From a virus, in the IMG/VR virus record IMGVR_UViG_3300047471_000080, positions 1-43,804 of that record: 43,804 nt of DNA; one strand, given 5' to 3'. This document shows positions 27,282 to 36,479 of this stretch, piece after piece. Under the pieces are notes generated by a model, which saw only the letters and a program-made list of their open reading frames with translations, did no database searches and was not told the DNA's origin. Position numbers and translations under genes: made by a program. Numbering within the stretch: position 1 is the first letter of the stretch; each line of letters begins with the position of its first letter.

Positions 27282-27949
27282 TGCCCTTCGCTGACCTCGC
27301 GGGGATGTGCGCCGGAGAAGCCGCGGTGCGAGCCGCTGGTCCGATTGGGACGTTCCCTGACTGCTGGAATCCTGCGGCGCCGGTCGTGAAGACCTTCGAT
27401 GATGTGCTCGAGGATCCGCTGGCCTATCGGGAGTTCGTCTTAGAACAGACCTTCGGGTCTGTCGTAGTCGGGCCGATTGTATTCCACGGACTGGCAGAGG
27501 TGCCGCTGGATCCGTTGCGGGAGGCAATTGTCTCGATGCTGCCCCAGTGCGAGCCGGCGCTGACCTTTGCCCGTCTGAGTCCTGATCAGCAGGTTGAGCC
27601 GAACTACATCCATACCGACACCGACATGGGGCAGTGGACCGGCATTCTGTATCTCAACCCGAAGCCGAAAGCTGGCGATGGGACGTTGTTCTGGCGGCAT
27701 CGGCTGACCGGCGCCACACAGGCACAGTCTCGGACGCCAGAGGAAGCGATGGCGGAAGGGCTGGCGTGGCGGGATGAACGGCAGTGGGACCGCTGGAGCT
27801 ATGTCGAGGCGCGATTTAACCGGATGGTCTGGTTTGAGGCGCCCGCGTTTCATTCACGGGCGATTCACGACAATTACGGCCACGGGTTAGATGCGCGGCT
27901 GATTCAGGTGATGTTCGGACGCTTCAAGGACGGTGCAGCATGTGTATGA
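27278..27949 (+). CDS. 2-oxoglutarate/Fe(II)-dependent oxygenase (prolyl-hydroxylase-like)
   Basis: 223 residues. The double-stranded beta-helix signature is visible: HTD (H112, D114) in YIHTDTDMGQWTGILYLNP, second metal His H192 in PAFHSRAIHDNYG, and R207 (DARLIQVMFG) for 2-oxoglutarate. It resembles DUF6445/P4H-like phage oxygenases. Such enzymes hydroxylate side chains. A proline or other residue in the phage's Gly-Pro-Thr fibres is an attractive but untested substrate. In these fibres Pro is in the X position, whereas animal prolyl 4-hydroxylases prefer Y. It is coupled to the GNAT gene. Confidence 0.82.
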   Translation: MMPFADLAGMCAGEAAVRAAGPIGTFPDCWNPAAPVVKTFDDVLEDPLAYREFVLEQTFGSVVVGPIVFHGLAEVPLDPLREAIVSMLPQCEPALTFARLSPDQQVEPNYIHTDTDMGQWTGILYLNPKPKAGDGTLFWRHRLTGATQAQSRTPEEAMAEGLAWRDERQWDRWSYVEARFNRMVWFEAPAFHSRAIHDNYGHGLDARLIQVMFGRFKDGAACV

Positions 27950-28506
27950 CCGCAGCGGCGATTATCACGGTGGCGGTGGGGGCGGGCTCAGCCGTTGGTG
28001 GGGCGGCGATTGCGGCGCACGGTCAGTCAAAAGCCGCGGAGACGCAGGCAAATGCGGCGAAAGCGGCCTCAACCGATCAGCTGACGGCCGCCCAGCAAGC
28101 GTTGGCGTTTCAGAAAGAGCAATACGCGAACACGCAGAAAGCCGTGGCCCCCTATCAGCAGATGGGGGCGGGGGCCTTAGCGGCGCTGGGATCGGGGCTG
28201 GGGGTGACCCCGAATATGTCAATCGGGCTGCAGCCGACGCCAAGCGGGCCGCATACCGTGACGAATCAGCCGGTGACCTACGACACGCTGAACGGGCAGA
28301 GCGTGAGCACGAACTATACCGGGGATGTGCTGGGGAATCCGAATGGGCAGACCATCTCGGGTGTCTTGCCGTCCGGGGCGAATAGCTCCGCATCCCTGAG
28401 TCAGAGCGGCGTGCGGATGCAGTCGCCGGATGGCCGGGAAACGTCGATGGTGGCGCCAGACAAAGTGCCGTATTACCTGCAGCAAGGGGCGAGGGTGATC
28501 CAGTAA
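27940..28506 (+). CDS. Ejection-protein-like, Ala/Gly-rich N terminus
   Basis: 188 residues. The N-terminal 30 residues are Ala/Gly/Val-rich and could cross a membrane (ITVAVGAGSAVGGAAIAAHG). A Gln/Ala helix follows (KAASTDQLTAAQQALAFQKE), then APYQQMGAGALAALGSG. This layout is common in DNA-transfer proteins of P22-like phages. The C-terminal 30 residues (VRMQSPDGRETSMVAPDKV, then YYLQQGARVI) form a small module shared with the next protein. Confidence 0.68.
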   Translation: MCMTAAAIITVAVGAGSAVGGAAIAAHGQSKAAETQANAAKAASTDQLTAAQQALAFQKEQYANTQKAVAPYQQMGAGALAALGSGLGVTPNMSIGLQPTPSGPHTVTNQPVTYDTLNGQSVSTNYTGDVLGNPNGQTISGVLPSGANSSASLSQSGVRMQSPDGRETSMVAPDKVPYYLQQGARVIQ

Positions 28507-29306
28507 TGGCCTTCTTCAATCCGTTCGATGTGATTACCGCAGGGGCCGGGGCCTTACCCGGCACGGGCGTCAGTGACGCCGCGATCAGGGCGGGGAAGGT
28601 CAGTGCCCCAGCCGGGAGCCTTGCGTCCCTTGGCGGCGGGCAGGCGGGTCCGAATGGGCCGGGCGGGGCAATGGCGTGGATGCAGCCGAAGGGCTTCGGC
28701 GGTGATCCCAGCCGTCAGCCGATGCCGAATCCGACGGATGATTCGGGGAAATACCCGCCGATTGGCCCCTATGTTCCGAGAACGCCGCCGTCTGGGTATC
28801 ACTACGGCATCGACTGGGACAGTAACCGGCTCTTCCCTGACGATCCGAATAATCCGAACACCCCGCCAATGGATAAGCAGGATCTGTTCAATCGTGGTCA
28901 GTTGAACGGCCCGCAGCCGGATCGGACGATGGGCGGTGGCGAAGGACCGGGCGGCTTCACGGGGCAGAATCAAGATCCGAACTTCGGCCAGCTCGGCACG
29001 ATTGGCGCGGGGCCCTATGGCAACCGGGGCAGCGGCCAGCCGATCAGTCAGCCGATGGGCGGCTATCAAGCGCCAGGCATGGCGACATGGACGCCTGCGG
29101 CTGGCGTGCCGAATGGCTGGCAGGCTGGTGGGATTGAGAATCCCTTCGGTGCGTCTGGTCAGCAGCCGCTGGGCAGCCTGCAGTCCCTCGGCGGCGGCAT
29201 GAGTCAATCCGGCATGGTCAACCTGCGCGGGACCGATGGCACCACACAAGCGGTGCCGCAACAGGATCTCGCCCACTGGCTTAGCAAAGGCGCGGTGAGG
29301 ATCTAA
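28506..29306 (+). CDS. Gly/Pro-rich internal virion protein
   Basis: 266 residues, TAATG junctions at both ends. It is rich in Gly, Pro, Gln and Asn and probably flexible (PNPTDDSGKYPPIGPYVPRT, GYHYGIDWDSNRLFPDDPNN). The end (MVNLRGTDGTTQAVPQQDLA, HWLSKGAVRI) is homologous to the C-terminal module of the preceding protein. Position among ejection proteins suggests a virion component. Confidence 0.6.
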   Translation: MAFFNPFDVITAGAGALPGTGVSDAAIRAGKVSAPAGSLASLGGGQAGPNGPGGAMAWMQPKGFGGDPSRQPMPNPTDDSGKYPPIGPYVPRTPPSGYHYGIDWDSNRLFPDDPNNPNTPPMDKQDLFNRGQLNGPQPDRTMGGGEGPGGFTGQNQDPNFGQLGTIGAGPYGNRGSGQPISQPMGGYQAPGMATWTPAAGVPNGWQAGGIENPFGASGQQPLGSLQSLGGGMSQSGMVNLRGTDGTTQAVPQQDLAHWLSKGAVRI

Positions 29307-30136
29307 TGGGCTTCTTTGACGATCCGGCGAATCAACCGCCCAGTAGCGGGGTGCGGCCCGGGGGCTACGGCTCGAATGGGCCGCCGACGAGTCAACCGGG
29401 CCCGGTGCAGGCGCAGCCCGCGCCCACGCAGCCGACGCAGACCGGCGCCTTTCCCGGCACGAAGCCGGGGGGCGGGGCGACGACGACGGGCACGCTCCCG
29501 GGTGGGACTGGGGGCGCGGATCAGGCCGGGAACCAAGCGCTCTGGGATCAGGCGGGCCACGACATCAAGACGTTTATCAGCCTCTATGCCCAGAAGCACA
29601 ACATTTCGCCCCAGCAGATTCCGAGTGTCACGAATCAATTCGCGGACGCGCTGAAAAGCGTCGGCGTCAATGCGGACTACGAGGGCACCGACGAATACGG
29701 GCGGTCTGCGGGCATCAAGGTCAACGGGATGCCCTACAAGATCATCAACGGCTCTGGGCAGTGGATGTATGACACCTACCAGAATGCCGAAGGGGCCCCG
29801 GCCAACTACGGCATGCCGGGGTATGTGCCGGGGCAGGGCGGTGGCGGATCGCTGTGGGCCACGGTGCCGACGGAAGCCGAAGCACGGGATATGCCGGGGA
29901 TCCAGTTCGCCCTCGATGAGAACAACCGGCGCATGATGGCCGGCGCGGCAGCGAAGGGCACGTTGTTGAACGGGCGCACGCAGCAGGCGATAGGCGAGAG
30001 CAACATCCAAGCCGCGCTGCAGATGGGCTATCTCCCGCTGGCGCAACTCCAGAATCAGGTCAAAGGCCAGAACGCGGGCAATCTGCTGGATCTCAGCAAG
30101 CTGGGTCTCAATGCCACTAGCACGGGGAACGCCTGA
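29306..30136 (+). CDS. Internal virion protein-like
   Basis: 276 residues. A disordered Pro/Gly/Thr-rich N terminus (1-75) leads into a folded part (NQALWDQAGHDIKTFISLYA, QKHNISPQQIPSVTNQFADA) and a central GMPYKIINGSGQWMYDTYQN block. The C terminus is helical and Ala/Gln-rich (QAIGESNIQAALQMGYLPLA). Short stretches suggest an ejection or tail-hub role, but no named family is assigned. Confidence 0.6.
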   Translation: MGFFDDPANQPPSSGVRPGGYGSNGPPTSQPGPVQAQPAPTQPTQTGAFPGTKPGGGATTTGTLPGGTGGADQAGNQALWDQAGHDIKTFISLYAQKHNISPQQIPSVTNQFADALKSVGVNADYEGTDEYGRSAGIKVNGMPYKIINGSGQWMYDTYQNAEGAPANYGMPGYVPGQGGGGSLWATVPTEAEARDMPGIQFALDENNRRMMAGAAAKGTLLNGRTQQAIGESNIQAALQMGYLPLAQLQNQVKGQNAGNLLDLSKLGLNATSTGNA

Positions 30137-31803
30137 TGGGTGCCGCGGATCGGATTGCCGAGACCATCCTGAAGATGGGGCAGATCCGTGCGGACGAAGC
30201 GCAGCGGGTCGGGCAGATTAATGCGCAGCAGCAGGCGAACAGTGCCCAGATTTGGGGTGGGGCGCTGGCTGGGCTCGGGCAGACCGTGGCGAATATCCCC
30301 AACGACATCGCCAAGCAGAAGGCGCTGGAGGTGGAAACCCAGACGCGCCAGAACGCCCTCGATCAGCAGAGGAAGTTCCAGAACGACCTCTTTAACGCGA
30401 ACGAGATTTACCAATATACGACGCGTCCCGGCCCTGATGGGTCCGTGCAGTTTGATGAAGAGAAGCTGCCCGGCATGGTGCAGAAGATGTCGGCGGCGGG
30501 CATCAATCCTGACGTGGTGGAGCATTTCGCGGGCGCCTATAAGGGCATGAATCAAACCATGTCCAGCTTCCGCGACACGCAACTGAAGCATCAGGCGGAT
30601 TTCGCCAATTACATGCTGCAGTCGGCCAGTCCTGAACATCCATTGACGCCTGCGACCTCCTTGGCAGCGGCGAAGGTGGCGCAAGCGAACGGATTGGCGA
30701 ACGCGGACGACATCAACAAGATGATGGCGGCGTTCAATCAGGGGAAGGATCCGACGGAGGTCTTCAAGGCCATTGCGAACTATGGCAAGGTCGGACAGCC
30801 GCAGAAGTTTGGCACGGTGGGGGCTGGCGGGTCTATTTACAATGAAGGCACCGGACAAATAACCTCGACTGCGCCGAAAGAGGCTACACAGAAAACGCTT
30901 GAGCAGAAATCCGTCACTTTGGATGGAAAGCCGGGTCTCGTTCTTTTCGATCCTGACCCGAAGGCGCCGGTCAAATATTTCGATTTAGATGGCAAACCGC
31001 TCGCGAACGCCGCGCAGCGTCTCAGCGCCGTTGAGACCACACCGAAAGACACCTCTGCCGAAATGGATGCGGCCTATCAGCGCATCGTGGCAAAGCAGGC
31101 GCAGGGTCAGCCAATTACGGCACAGGAAGCTGCGGACAAGAAAGCCTATGAGACACGTAAGTTGCTCGGCCCAGAGGCGGCAGCAGCCAACGCCGCGAAC
31201 CGTGCAGCGACGGCAGCAGCAGGCACGAATAGCCGACTTGATCGCACGCAAGCCTTCCAAGAGGCGCAGGCTGGGCGCAAGGAACTGACCGATAAAGTCG
31301 AACAGCCCTATCTGGATGCGAAAGAGAAAGCGGCGACCCTTCGCAGCGTGATCGAAGCGGCGAAGAACGGCAACATGGCCGCTGGGAATGTGCAATCCCT
31401 GCTCGCCACGCTCGGCCTTGTGACAATGGAAGGCGTCAAGCGCATCAACACGACGGAATTGGAGTCGGTGCAAGGCGCTGGCAGCCTCTTAGAACGGCTT
31501 AAGGGCGAAGTCGGTGGCATTGTCTCAGGCAAGCCGCTCTCTCCGAAGATTCAGCAAGATCTGACGCAGATGGCGACGTTACTGGAGCAGAGCGCCCGCA
31601 AGAAATATGAGCAAGGCTTTAAGCAGATTACCGGCCGGTATGGGCTGAAGGATGAGCAGTTGCTGCCGTCTGAAGTGCCGGGGTCTATCTCGGCATTGCC
31701 TCCTGTGCCAGCCGGGATGATACGCGCCTTTGACCCGCAATGGAATCCGCACCTCGCGAAGCAGGGCACGCCGCTACCAACTGGCTGGACATTGGCCAAG
31801 TAA
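30136..31803 (+). CDS. Large ejection-protein-like, helical
   Basis: 555 residues, TGATG junction. Long Gln/Ala-rich helices dominate (QRVGQINAQQQANSAQIWGG, KQKALEVETQTRQNALDQQR). The second half has repeated Ala/Glu helices and GNMAAGNVQSLLATLGLVTM. The C terminus ends AFDPQWNPHLAKQGTPLPTG, a motif often closing phage internal proteins. Comparable large helical proteins of P22-like phages enter the cell with the DNA. Codon and base composition is less GC-rich around 30840-31250. Confidence 0.65.
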   Translation: MGAADRIAETILKMGQIRADEAQRVGQINAQQQANSAQIWGGALAGLGQTVANIPNDIAKQKALEVETQTRQNALDQQRKFQNDLFNANEIYQYTTRPGPDGSVQFDEEKLPGMVQKMSAAGINPDVVEHFAGAYKGMNQTMSSFRDTQLKHQADFANYMLQSASPEHPLTPATSLAAAKVAQANGLANADDINKMMAAFNQGKDPTEVFKAIANYGKVGQPQKFGTVGAGGSIYNEGTGQITSTAPKEATQKTLEQKSVTLDGKPGLVLFDPDPKAPVKYFDLDGKPLANAAQRLSAVETTPKDTSAEMDAAYQRIVAKQAQGQPITAQEAADKKAYETRKLLGPEAAAANAANRAATAAAGTNSRLDRTQAFQEAQAGRKELTDKVEQPYLDAKEKAATLRSVIEAAKNGNMAAGNVQSLLATLGLVTMEGVKRINTTELESVQGAGSLLERLKGEVGGIVSGKPLSPKIQQDLTQMATLLEQSARKKYEQGFKQITGRYGLKDEQLLPSEVPGSISALPPVPAGMIRAFDPQWNPHLAKQGTPLPTGWTLAK

Positions 31804-31804
31804 C

Positions 31805-33247
31805 ATGCCTGAGAATCCCGGCAAAGACCTCGCCCTGTCCGAACCGTTTATGCAATTTGGGCAGGTGCTCGCCAAGATCGGGCAGCAAGTGCAGACCGGC
31901 GACGTGCCGCAGACCGTGCTGGATGCGTTTGATTATGTGAAGTCGCATCTGCAATCAGGCGGCAAGCAGGTAGAGGACGCCTATCAGACGCTCAAGCAGC
32001 ACGCCGACAAGCTGTCGCAGGCCATCGTGCCGAAATTGCATGCTGAAGAGGCTTCGCCTCAAACCGCTCCATCCGGATGGACCCCTGAGAAGACCCCGGA
32101 AGGCTGGACGCCAGAAAGCACAACGCCCATGAATACGGCCAAGGTGAATGGGCAGGACGTGCCCGCCCGCACTTGGACGGATACGGCAGTCGAAAGCCTG
32201 CCGGCCGTGGGTGGCGCGATTGGTGGGTTGGCGGGCAATATCCCCGGCGCGTTACTGGGTGGAGCAGCCGGTGAAGCCTACAAAGAATTGATTCAGCGGG
32301 CCAGAGGGAAAGCGGCGCCGGTCGGTGCGCTCGGCGCGGTTGGAGAAATGGCGCAGCAGAGTGTCACGCAGGGGGCCGCGCAAGCCGTTGGAGAAAAGGT
32401 CGTCGGCCCTGTGCTCGAGGCGGGAGCGAAGCGACTGATGCAGAGTGCGCTCAAACCGACATTAGCGGTGGCGAAGCAGTATCGGACATCGGCACCGGCC
32501 ATTGTGCAGACCTTGCTGGATGAAGGCATCAGCGTCACGAAGAGCGGCATGGCGAAATTAGAGTCATTAGTCAGCGCGACTAATGACCAAATCAAAGCCG
32601 CGATTGCGGGATCCTCGGCAGAAGTGCCGGCGCTGCGCGTGGCTGGTCGGTTGTCGGATACCGCTCGCACGTTTACCAATCAGGTCAATCCGGCATCAGA
32701 CCTGAATGCCATCAGCAACGCTGGCGAAGAGTTTCTGAATCATCCTCGCATCAATCCGCAGGGGAATCTCTCGGTGCAGGATGCCCAAGCCTTGAAGCAG
32801 GGCACCTATAAGCAATTGCAGAATCGTGCGTATGGGGAACTCAAGAATGCCGACACGGAAGCGCAGAAGTCCTTAGCGCGTGGGCTGAAGGAAGAAGTGG
32901 CGACGGCGGTGCCTGGGGTCAGCGGCTTGAACGCCAAAGAGACTCAGTTATTGGCGGCGCTCGATGCGACCGGGCGGCGCGTGGCGCTCACGGGCAATCG
33001 TGACCCGATTGGCTTCGCATGGGTGACGCACAATCCGATGACGTTCCTGACGGCCTTGGCTGATCGGTCGCCAGCGTTCAAGTCCTATCTGGCGCGTGGA
33101 CTGTATACGACGGCGGCAGCGGCGGCGAAAGTCTCTCCGCAGTTGATTCGCGCCGCGGTGCAAGCCGCAGCCACCTCTGGTGATGACCAAGAGCCAGCGC
33201 AGAATAAGTCGGTGCAAGTCGGCCCCTACCGCGTGGAGCCGCAATAG
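31805..33247 (+). CDS. Ejection-protein-like with glycine-zipper segment
   Basis: 480 residues from ATG 31805, just after the previous stop. Residues about 90-110 carry WTPEKTPEGWTPES-like repeats. Residues about 138-165 (LPAVGGAIGGLAGNIPGALL, GGAAGEAYKELI) form a glycine zipper able to insert in membranes. The rest is helical. This combination is typical of internal proteins proposed to make the trans-envelope DNA channel. The protein ends with a short SVQVGPYRVEPQ tail. Confidence 0.65.
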   Translation: MPENPGKDLALSEPFMQFGQVLAKIGQQVQTGDVPQTVLDAFDYVKSHLQSGGKQVEDAYQTLKQHADKLSQAIVPKLHAEEASPQTAPSGWTPEKTPEGWTPESTTPMNTAKVNGQDVPARTWTDTAVESLPAVGGAIGGLAGNIPGALLGGAAGEAYKELIQRARGKAAPVGALGAVGEMAQQSVTQGAAQAVGEKVVGPVLEAGAKRLMQSALKPTLAVAKQYRTSAPAIVQTLLDEGISVTKSGMAKLESLVSATNDQIKAAIAGSSAEVPALRVAGRLSDTARTFTNQVNPASDLNAISNAGEEFLNHPRINPQGNLSVQDAQALKQGTYKQLQNRAYGELKNADTEAQKSLARGLKEEVATAVPGVSGLNAKETQLLAALDATGRRVALTGNRDPIGFAWVTHNPMTFLTALADRSPAFKSYLARGLYTTAAAAAKVSPQLIRAAVQAAATSGDDQEPAQNKSVQVGPYRVEPQ

Positions 33248-35305
33248 ATGCCGGATTACCTCGTGACGGATCCGGCGACCGGCCAGCGGATCAAGATGAC
33301 CGGCCCCGCCCCGCCGAGTGAGGCACTGATCCGGCTGGCGCTGGCGAAGGTGCAGCCGCTGCCGAGTCATGTGCAGCAGACGGCCGATCCCTTACAGGCC
33401 ATGCAGAAGGCCCAGACCATCGGGCCGGCACGGGTCGGGGAACGCTACATGGAGCCGCTGCATCCGTCGGCGGTGGATGTGGTGCGCTCGCTGGCTGGCG
33501 GGGCGGCACGTCCGGCGTCGGTGAACGCAGCGGACCCCTACGGCATCGAAGCATGGCAGAAGGGTGCGGGACCGATGCCCGCCCCGATCATGGGCGAGAC
33601 GGAGGGCTTGTATTCCCGGCTGGATCAGGCGATTGCGAAGCTGCCTGATCAGAAGCTGCCACCGATGAAGATCCTGAGCACGGCGAAGAATGCGACGAGC
33701 GGGGAAGAGATCGCGACCCGTGGCCTTGCAGACTTCCTACAGGCGGCAGGAGGGAAGCCGGTGGCGCGGGCTGACGTGCAGGCGCATCTGGCGGCGAATC
33801 CGATCACTCTGGAAGTCAAAACACTAGGCGCAGCGCAACCGCTGAAACAGGGTGTGCGTCCGATTGAAGCCAATAGTGTGATGACGACGCGGGACGCGCA
33901 ACAGGCATTTGAGCAAGGCCATCGGGTGCATTGGTATCGGCCGTCTGATGGGGTGCGCGTAGAAGTTCACGATGCTGAATCCTTCGCGCCACATTCCGCT
34001 TACGCGCAAGACGTGGCGAACGGTGTGGGCCAATGGCGCACGGGTGGCACCCCGCAAGTGATTACCGGAGAAGAACTGCCTTATGAGGCGGGGTTAAGGC
34101 AAGCGGCAATCGCCCCCACCAAATACAGCCAGTATCAAGTCCCCGGCGGGACGGCCTACAAGGAAACGCTGATTACCCTGCCGAAGCCAGGTAGGGTCGC
34201 CAATGAAGTGCAAATGATTCGTGACCAGCGGGCGGCTGGTCTTGATGACGACGCGATTGAAGCATTGCTGAACAAGAACCAGCAAGGGCAGTTCCTATCT
34301 TCGCATTTCCCAGATCAACCTAACATCCTCGTGCATGTGCGGAGCAATGAGCGCACGCTGCCGAGTGGGGAACACGGCTTGTTTCTGGAGGAAGTGCAGA
34401 GCGACTGGCATCAGAAAGGGAAGGCCAGCGGATACAACGTTGAAGGCGCAAAGAAGGACGCCTATGTGGCCTTTTATAAGACCCCTGACGGCCAAGAGGT
34501 TCCATTAGGGCATGGCGATACGAGAGAGGCGGCTCTGGAGCGAGTAGATCCCGGCTGGACGCGTATTCCTAATCTGCAGATCCAAGTAGAGAATCGGCCT
34601 GAACCATTCCGCCATTTCAATGGCGTCCCTGATGCCCCCTTCAAAGAGCAATGGCCGGATCTGGCGCTGAAGCATCAGTTACTGGACGCAGCGAAGCGGC
34701 CGGATCTGCAGTGGTTGGGGTTTACGCCCGCCGATGTGCAGATTAAGCGGTGGGGCAGCGAACGGCTGAGATGGGAAGCCTCCCCGAAGCAGACCGATAT
34801 GCTCGGACGCCCTGCATGGACAGCGACATTTGAAAATCAAGTCGGTGGCGATGCGCTGCAGGGGCAGGGCATTGCGGATATGGGCGCAGAGGCACAGGCA
34901 CGCGGGTTGAATCCGACCGATTCCAAACTCATCACGAGCGAAGCGCAATTAGCTGATCTGATGGGCGACAAAGAGAAGGCCGCAAAGGCGTGGAAACGCA
35001 TGAACGCTAGTCCTACCGGCGGGGTGTATCTGCCACGGGCGGAAGGCTTCAAGTTCGCCTATGACGAATTGATGCCGAAGCGGCTGGAGAAGATCGTGAA
35101 GCCCTTCGGCGGCACGGTGGAACAATCGCCATTGAATGCGACGTATCAACGCGGTGGCGAGACATTCATCTCTCCGACACGTGAAGGGGCAAAGGCGTGG
35201 ATGGTCCGTCTGACCCCTGAAATGAAGCAGCGCATCCTGAAGGAAGGCTTACCCATGATGACCGGCGTGGCGGCTGTCGCTGCCAGCCAGCAGGAGCAGA
35301 AATGA
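33248..35305 (+). CDS. Polyvalent-type internal protein with LPD domain
   Basis: 685 residues. N-terminal MPDYLVTDPATGQRIKMTGP is a module seen in phage internal proteins. Residues about 285-400 match a conserved domain of phage polyvalent proteins: AYKETLITLPKPG, HFPDQPNILVHVRSNERTLP, FLEEVQSDWHQKGKASGYN. Then come VPDAPFKEQWPDLALKHQLL and KIVKPFGGTVEQ with MKQRILKEGLPMM. Polyvalent proteins are large multi-domain proteins delivered with phage DNA. The enzymatic role of this domain is not established. It closes the ejection-protein block. Confidence 0.75.
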   Translation: MPDYLVTDPATGQRIKMTGPAPPSEALIRLALAKVQPLPSHVQQTADPLQAMQKAQTIGPARVGERYMEPLHPSAVDVVRSLAGGAARPASVNAADPYGIEAWQKGAGPMPAPIMGETEGLYSRLDQAIAKLPDQKLPPMKILSTAKNATSGEEIATRGLADFLQAAGGKPVARADVQAHLAANPITLEVKTLGAAQPLKQGVRPIEANSVMTTRDAQQAFEQGHRVHWYRPSDGVRVEVHDAESFAPHSAYAQDVANGVGQWRTGGTPQVITGEELPYEAGLRQAAIAPTKYSQYQVPGGTAYKETLITLPKPGRVANEVQMIRDQRAAGLDDDAIEALLNKNQQGQFLSSHFPDQPNILVHVRSNERTLPSGEHGLFLEEVQSDWHQKGKASGYNVEGAKKDAYVAFYKTPDGQEVPLGHGDTREAALERVDPGWTRIPNLQIQVENRPEPFRHFNGVPDAPFKEQWPDLALKHQLLDAAKRPDLQWLGFTPADVQIKRWGSERLRWEASPKQTDMLGRPAWTATFENQVGGDALQGQGIADMGAEAQARGLNPTDSKLITSEAQLADLMGDKEKAAKAWKRMNASPTGGVYLPRAEGFKFAYDELMPKRLEKIVKPFGGTVEQSPLNATYQRGGETFISPTREGAKAWMVRLTPEMKQRILKEGLPMMTGVAAVAASQQEQK

Positions 35306-35622
35306 GTGCAGCGACTCTCTTCGCGGCCCCGTATATTCAGGTCATTGACAACCGGCTGACCACGGATACGCCCGGCGTGCCGCTGGTCGGGGCCAAGATT
35401 TACGTCTACATCACCGGGACCACCACGCCCCAGCCGGTCTACCATGACAGTGATCTGATGTCAGCGTGGACGCAGCCGATTGTCACGAACGCCTCGGGGA
35501 TTACCGACGATCCAGTGTTCGTATCCACGACGCCCAGCTTGAAGGTCTTGATTACGGATGCCGATGATGTGGATCTGCCCGGCTATCCGATGGATCCCTG
35601 GAGTCCGTATGCGCTCGCATGA
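35302..35622 (+). CDS. Tail-spike/fibre N-terminal-like module
   Basis: 106 residues, ATGA overlap. The pattern IQVIDNRLTTDTPGVPLVGA, KIYVYITGTTTPQPVYHDSD, LMSAWTQPIVTNASGITDDPVF is the well-known N-terminal module of many phage tail fibres and spikes (GAKLYFYxxGTxTPxxVYxD). Here it stands alone, with no following fibre domain. It could be a base for a separately encoded adhesin, or a remnant of a longer fibre. Confidence 0.75.
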   Translation: MSAATLFAAPYIQVIDNRLTTDTPGVPLVGAKIYVYITGTTTPQPVYHDSDLMSAWTQPIVTNASGITDDPVFVSTTPSLKVLITDADDVDLPGYPMDPWSPYALA

Positions 35623-35822
35623 TCCCGCAAATTGAATGGTCGATTTCCCTCGGCACGATTCTGCAACTGGTCGTGGTGATTACGGGATTTATCAAGATTT
35701 ACAACGCGGTCGAGCGGCGGTTGAGCGGCTTGGAACTGAAGATGGATCAGGTGTGGCAGTGGTTCACGGATCATATGGCGCGGGAGCCGATGGCGCGGAC
35801 ACGGCGGAATGACCACCGATGA
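35619..35822 (+). CDS. Small membrane protein, holin or spanin candidate
   Basis: 67 residues, ATGA overlap with the previous gene. One hydrophobic helix (about 9-26: SLGTILQLVVVITGFIKI) is followed by an amphipathic, coiled-coil-like helix (ERRLSGLELKMDQVWQWFTD) and a basic tail. It sits directly before the endolysin gene, where holins and related lysis proteins are usual. The single membrane span would fit a pinholin-like or accessory protein; this is inference. Confidence 0.55.
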   Translation: MIPQIEWSISLGTILQLVVVITGFIKIYNAVERRLSGLELKMDQVWQWFTDHMAREPMARTRRNDHR

Positions 35823-36205
35823 TTGTGAGATTTAAGCCCGGTTGCATCCTCGAGCCGTCGCCGGTCACGGTGCGCCTGCTCTCAGCGGTGGACCGCGTGG
35901 CGAATAATTCGCCCTATGACATCACCGTCACATCGGCGGCGGATAATCACCCGCCGGGGGATGTGCACACCCTCGGGATGGCGCTTGACTTGCGCTCGCA
36001 TGATCTGGTGGACGAGGACAAGATCGACGTGGTGCGGTCGGTGCTGGCGGAATTGTCCGACGAGGTGCCCGATGATGTGAGCGCCCGGAACGGGGCGTGG
36101 CTGGCGCTGGAGACGGACGAGTGGTTCATCATGCTGGAGAAGCATGGTGAGCTGACGGAGCATGTGCATGTGCAGCGGCGCAAGGGCGCGGTGCCGCTTG
36201 GCTAG
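35819..36205 (+). CDS. M15-like peptidase endolysin
   Basis: 128 residues, ATGA overlap with the membrane protein gene. The zinc peptidase signature of M15-type D-Ala-D-Ala/L-Ala-D-Glu peptidases is present: DVHTLGMALDLRSH (H50, D57) and EHVHVQRRKG (H115, H117). It has no signal peptide, so it would need a holin to reach the cell wall. It cuts peptide cross-bridges of peptidoglycan. Short single-domain enzymes of this kind are common in phages of Gram-negative hosts. Confidence 0.8.
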   Translation: MIVRFKPGCILEPSPVTVRLLSAVDRVANNSPYDITVTSAADNHPPGDVHTLGMALDLRSHDLVDEDKIDVVRSVLAELSDEVPDDVSARNGAWLALETDEWFIMLEKHGELTEHVHVQRRKGAVPLG

Positions 36206-36284
36206 GTGGTGGTGTTTCTCAACCCGGCAACGGCGCTGGATCCTCCGGTCGCTGGATGCCCTTCACGCAAAGGTGGATTTGATT

Positions 36285-36479
36285 ATGGCCTCAGAAGCAG
36301 ACCTCCAGAAAGATCTTGATGCGATTGCAGCGGGTGTGACGGCAGCCGTCAGCCAGATTGCGGACCTGAAGGCGCAGATTGCCGCCCTTGGGACCGGCCC
36401 TGTCACGCAGGATCAGCTTGACGCCTTAACCGCGCAGGCCGACAGCATCGTGGCGGCGCTCACGCCGAACACCCCATGA
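36285..36479 (+). CDS. Small helical protein
   Basis: 64 residues from ATG 36285, preceded by AAAGGTGG at a suitable distance. The frame is open further upstream, but that part reads as a shadow of the endolysin gene. The sequence DLQKDLDAIAAGVTAAVSQI followed by ADLKAQIAALGTGPVTQDQL is a regular coiled-coil-like helix pair of a kind frequent in phages near tail and lysis genes. Function unknown. About 80 bases before it hold no convincing gene. Confidence 0.65.
   Translation: MASEADLQKDLDAIAAGVTAAVSQIADLKAQIAALGTGPVTQDQLDALTAQADSIVAALTPNTP

Noticed and set aside
36206-36319. GTG-started 37-codon frame after the endolysin
   Set aside because: Unprotein-like sequence, and the ATG at 36285 in another frame has a good ribosome binding site.
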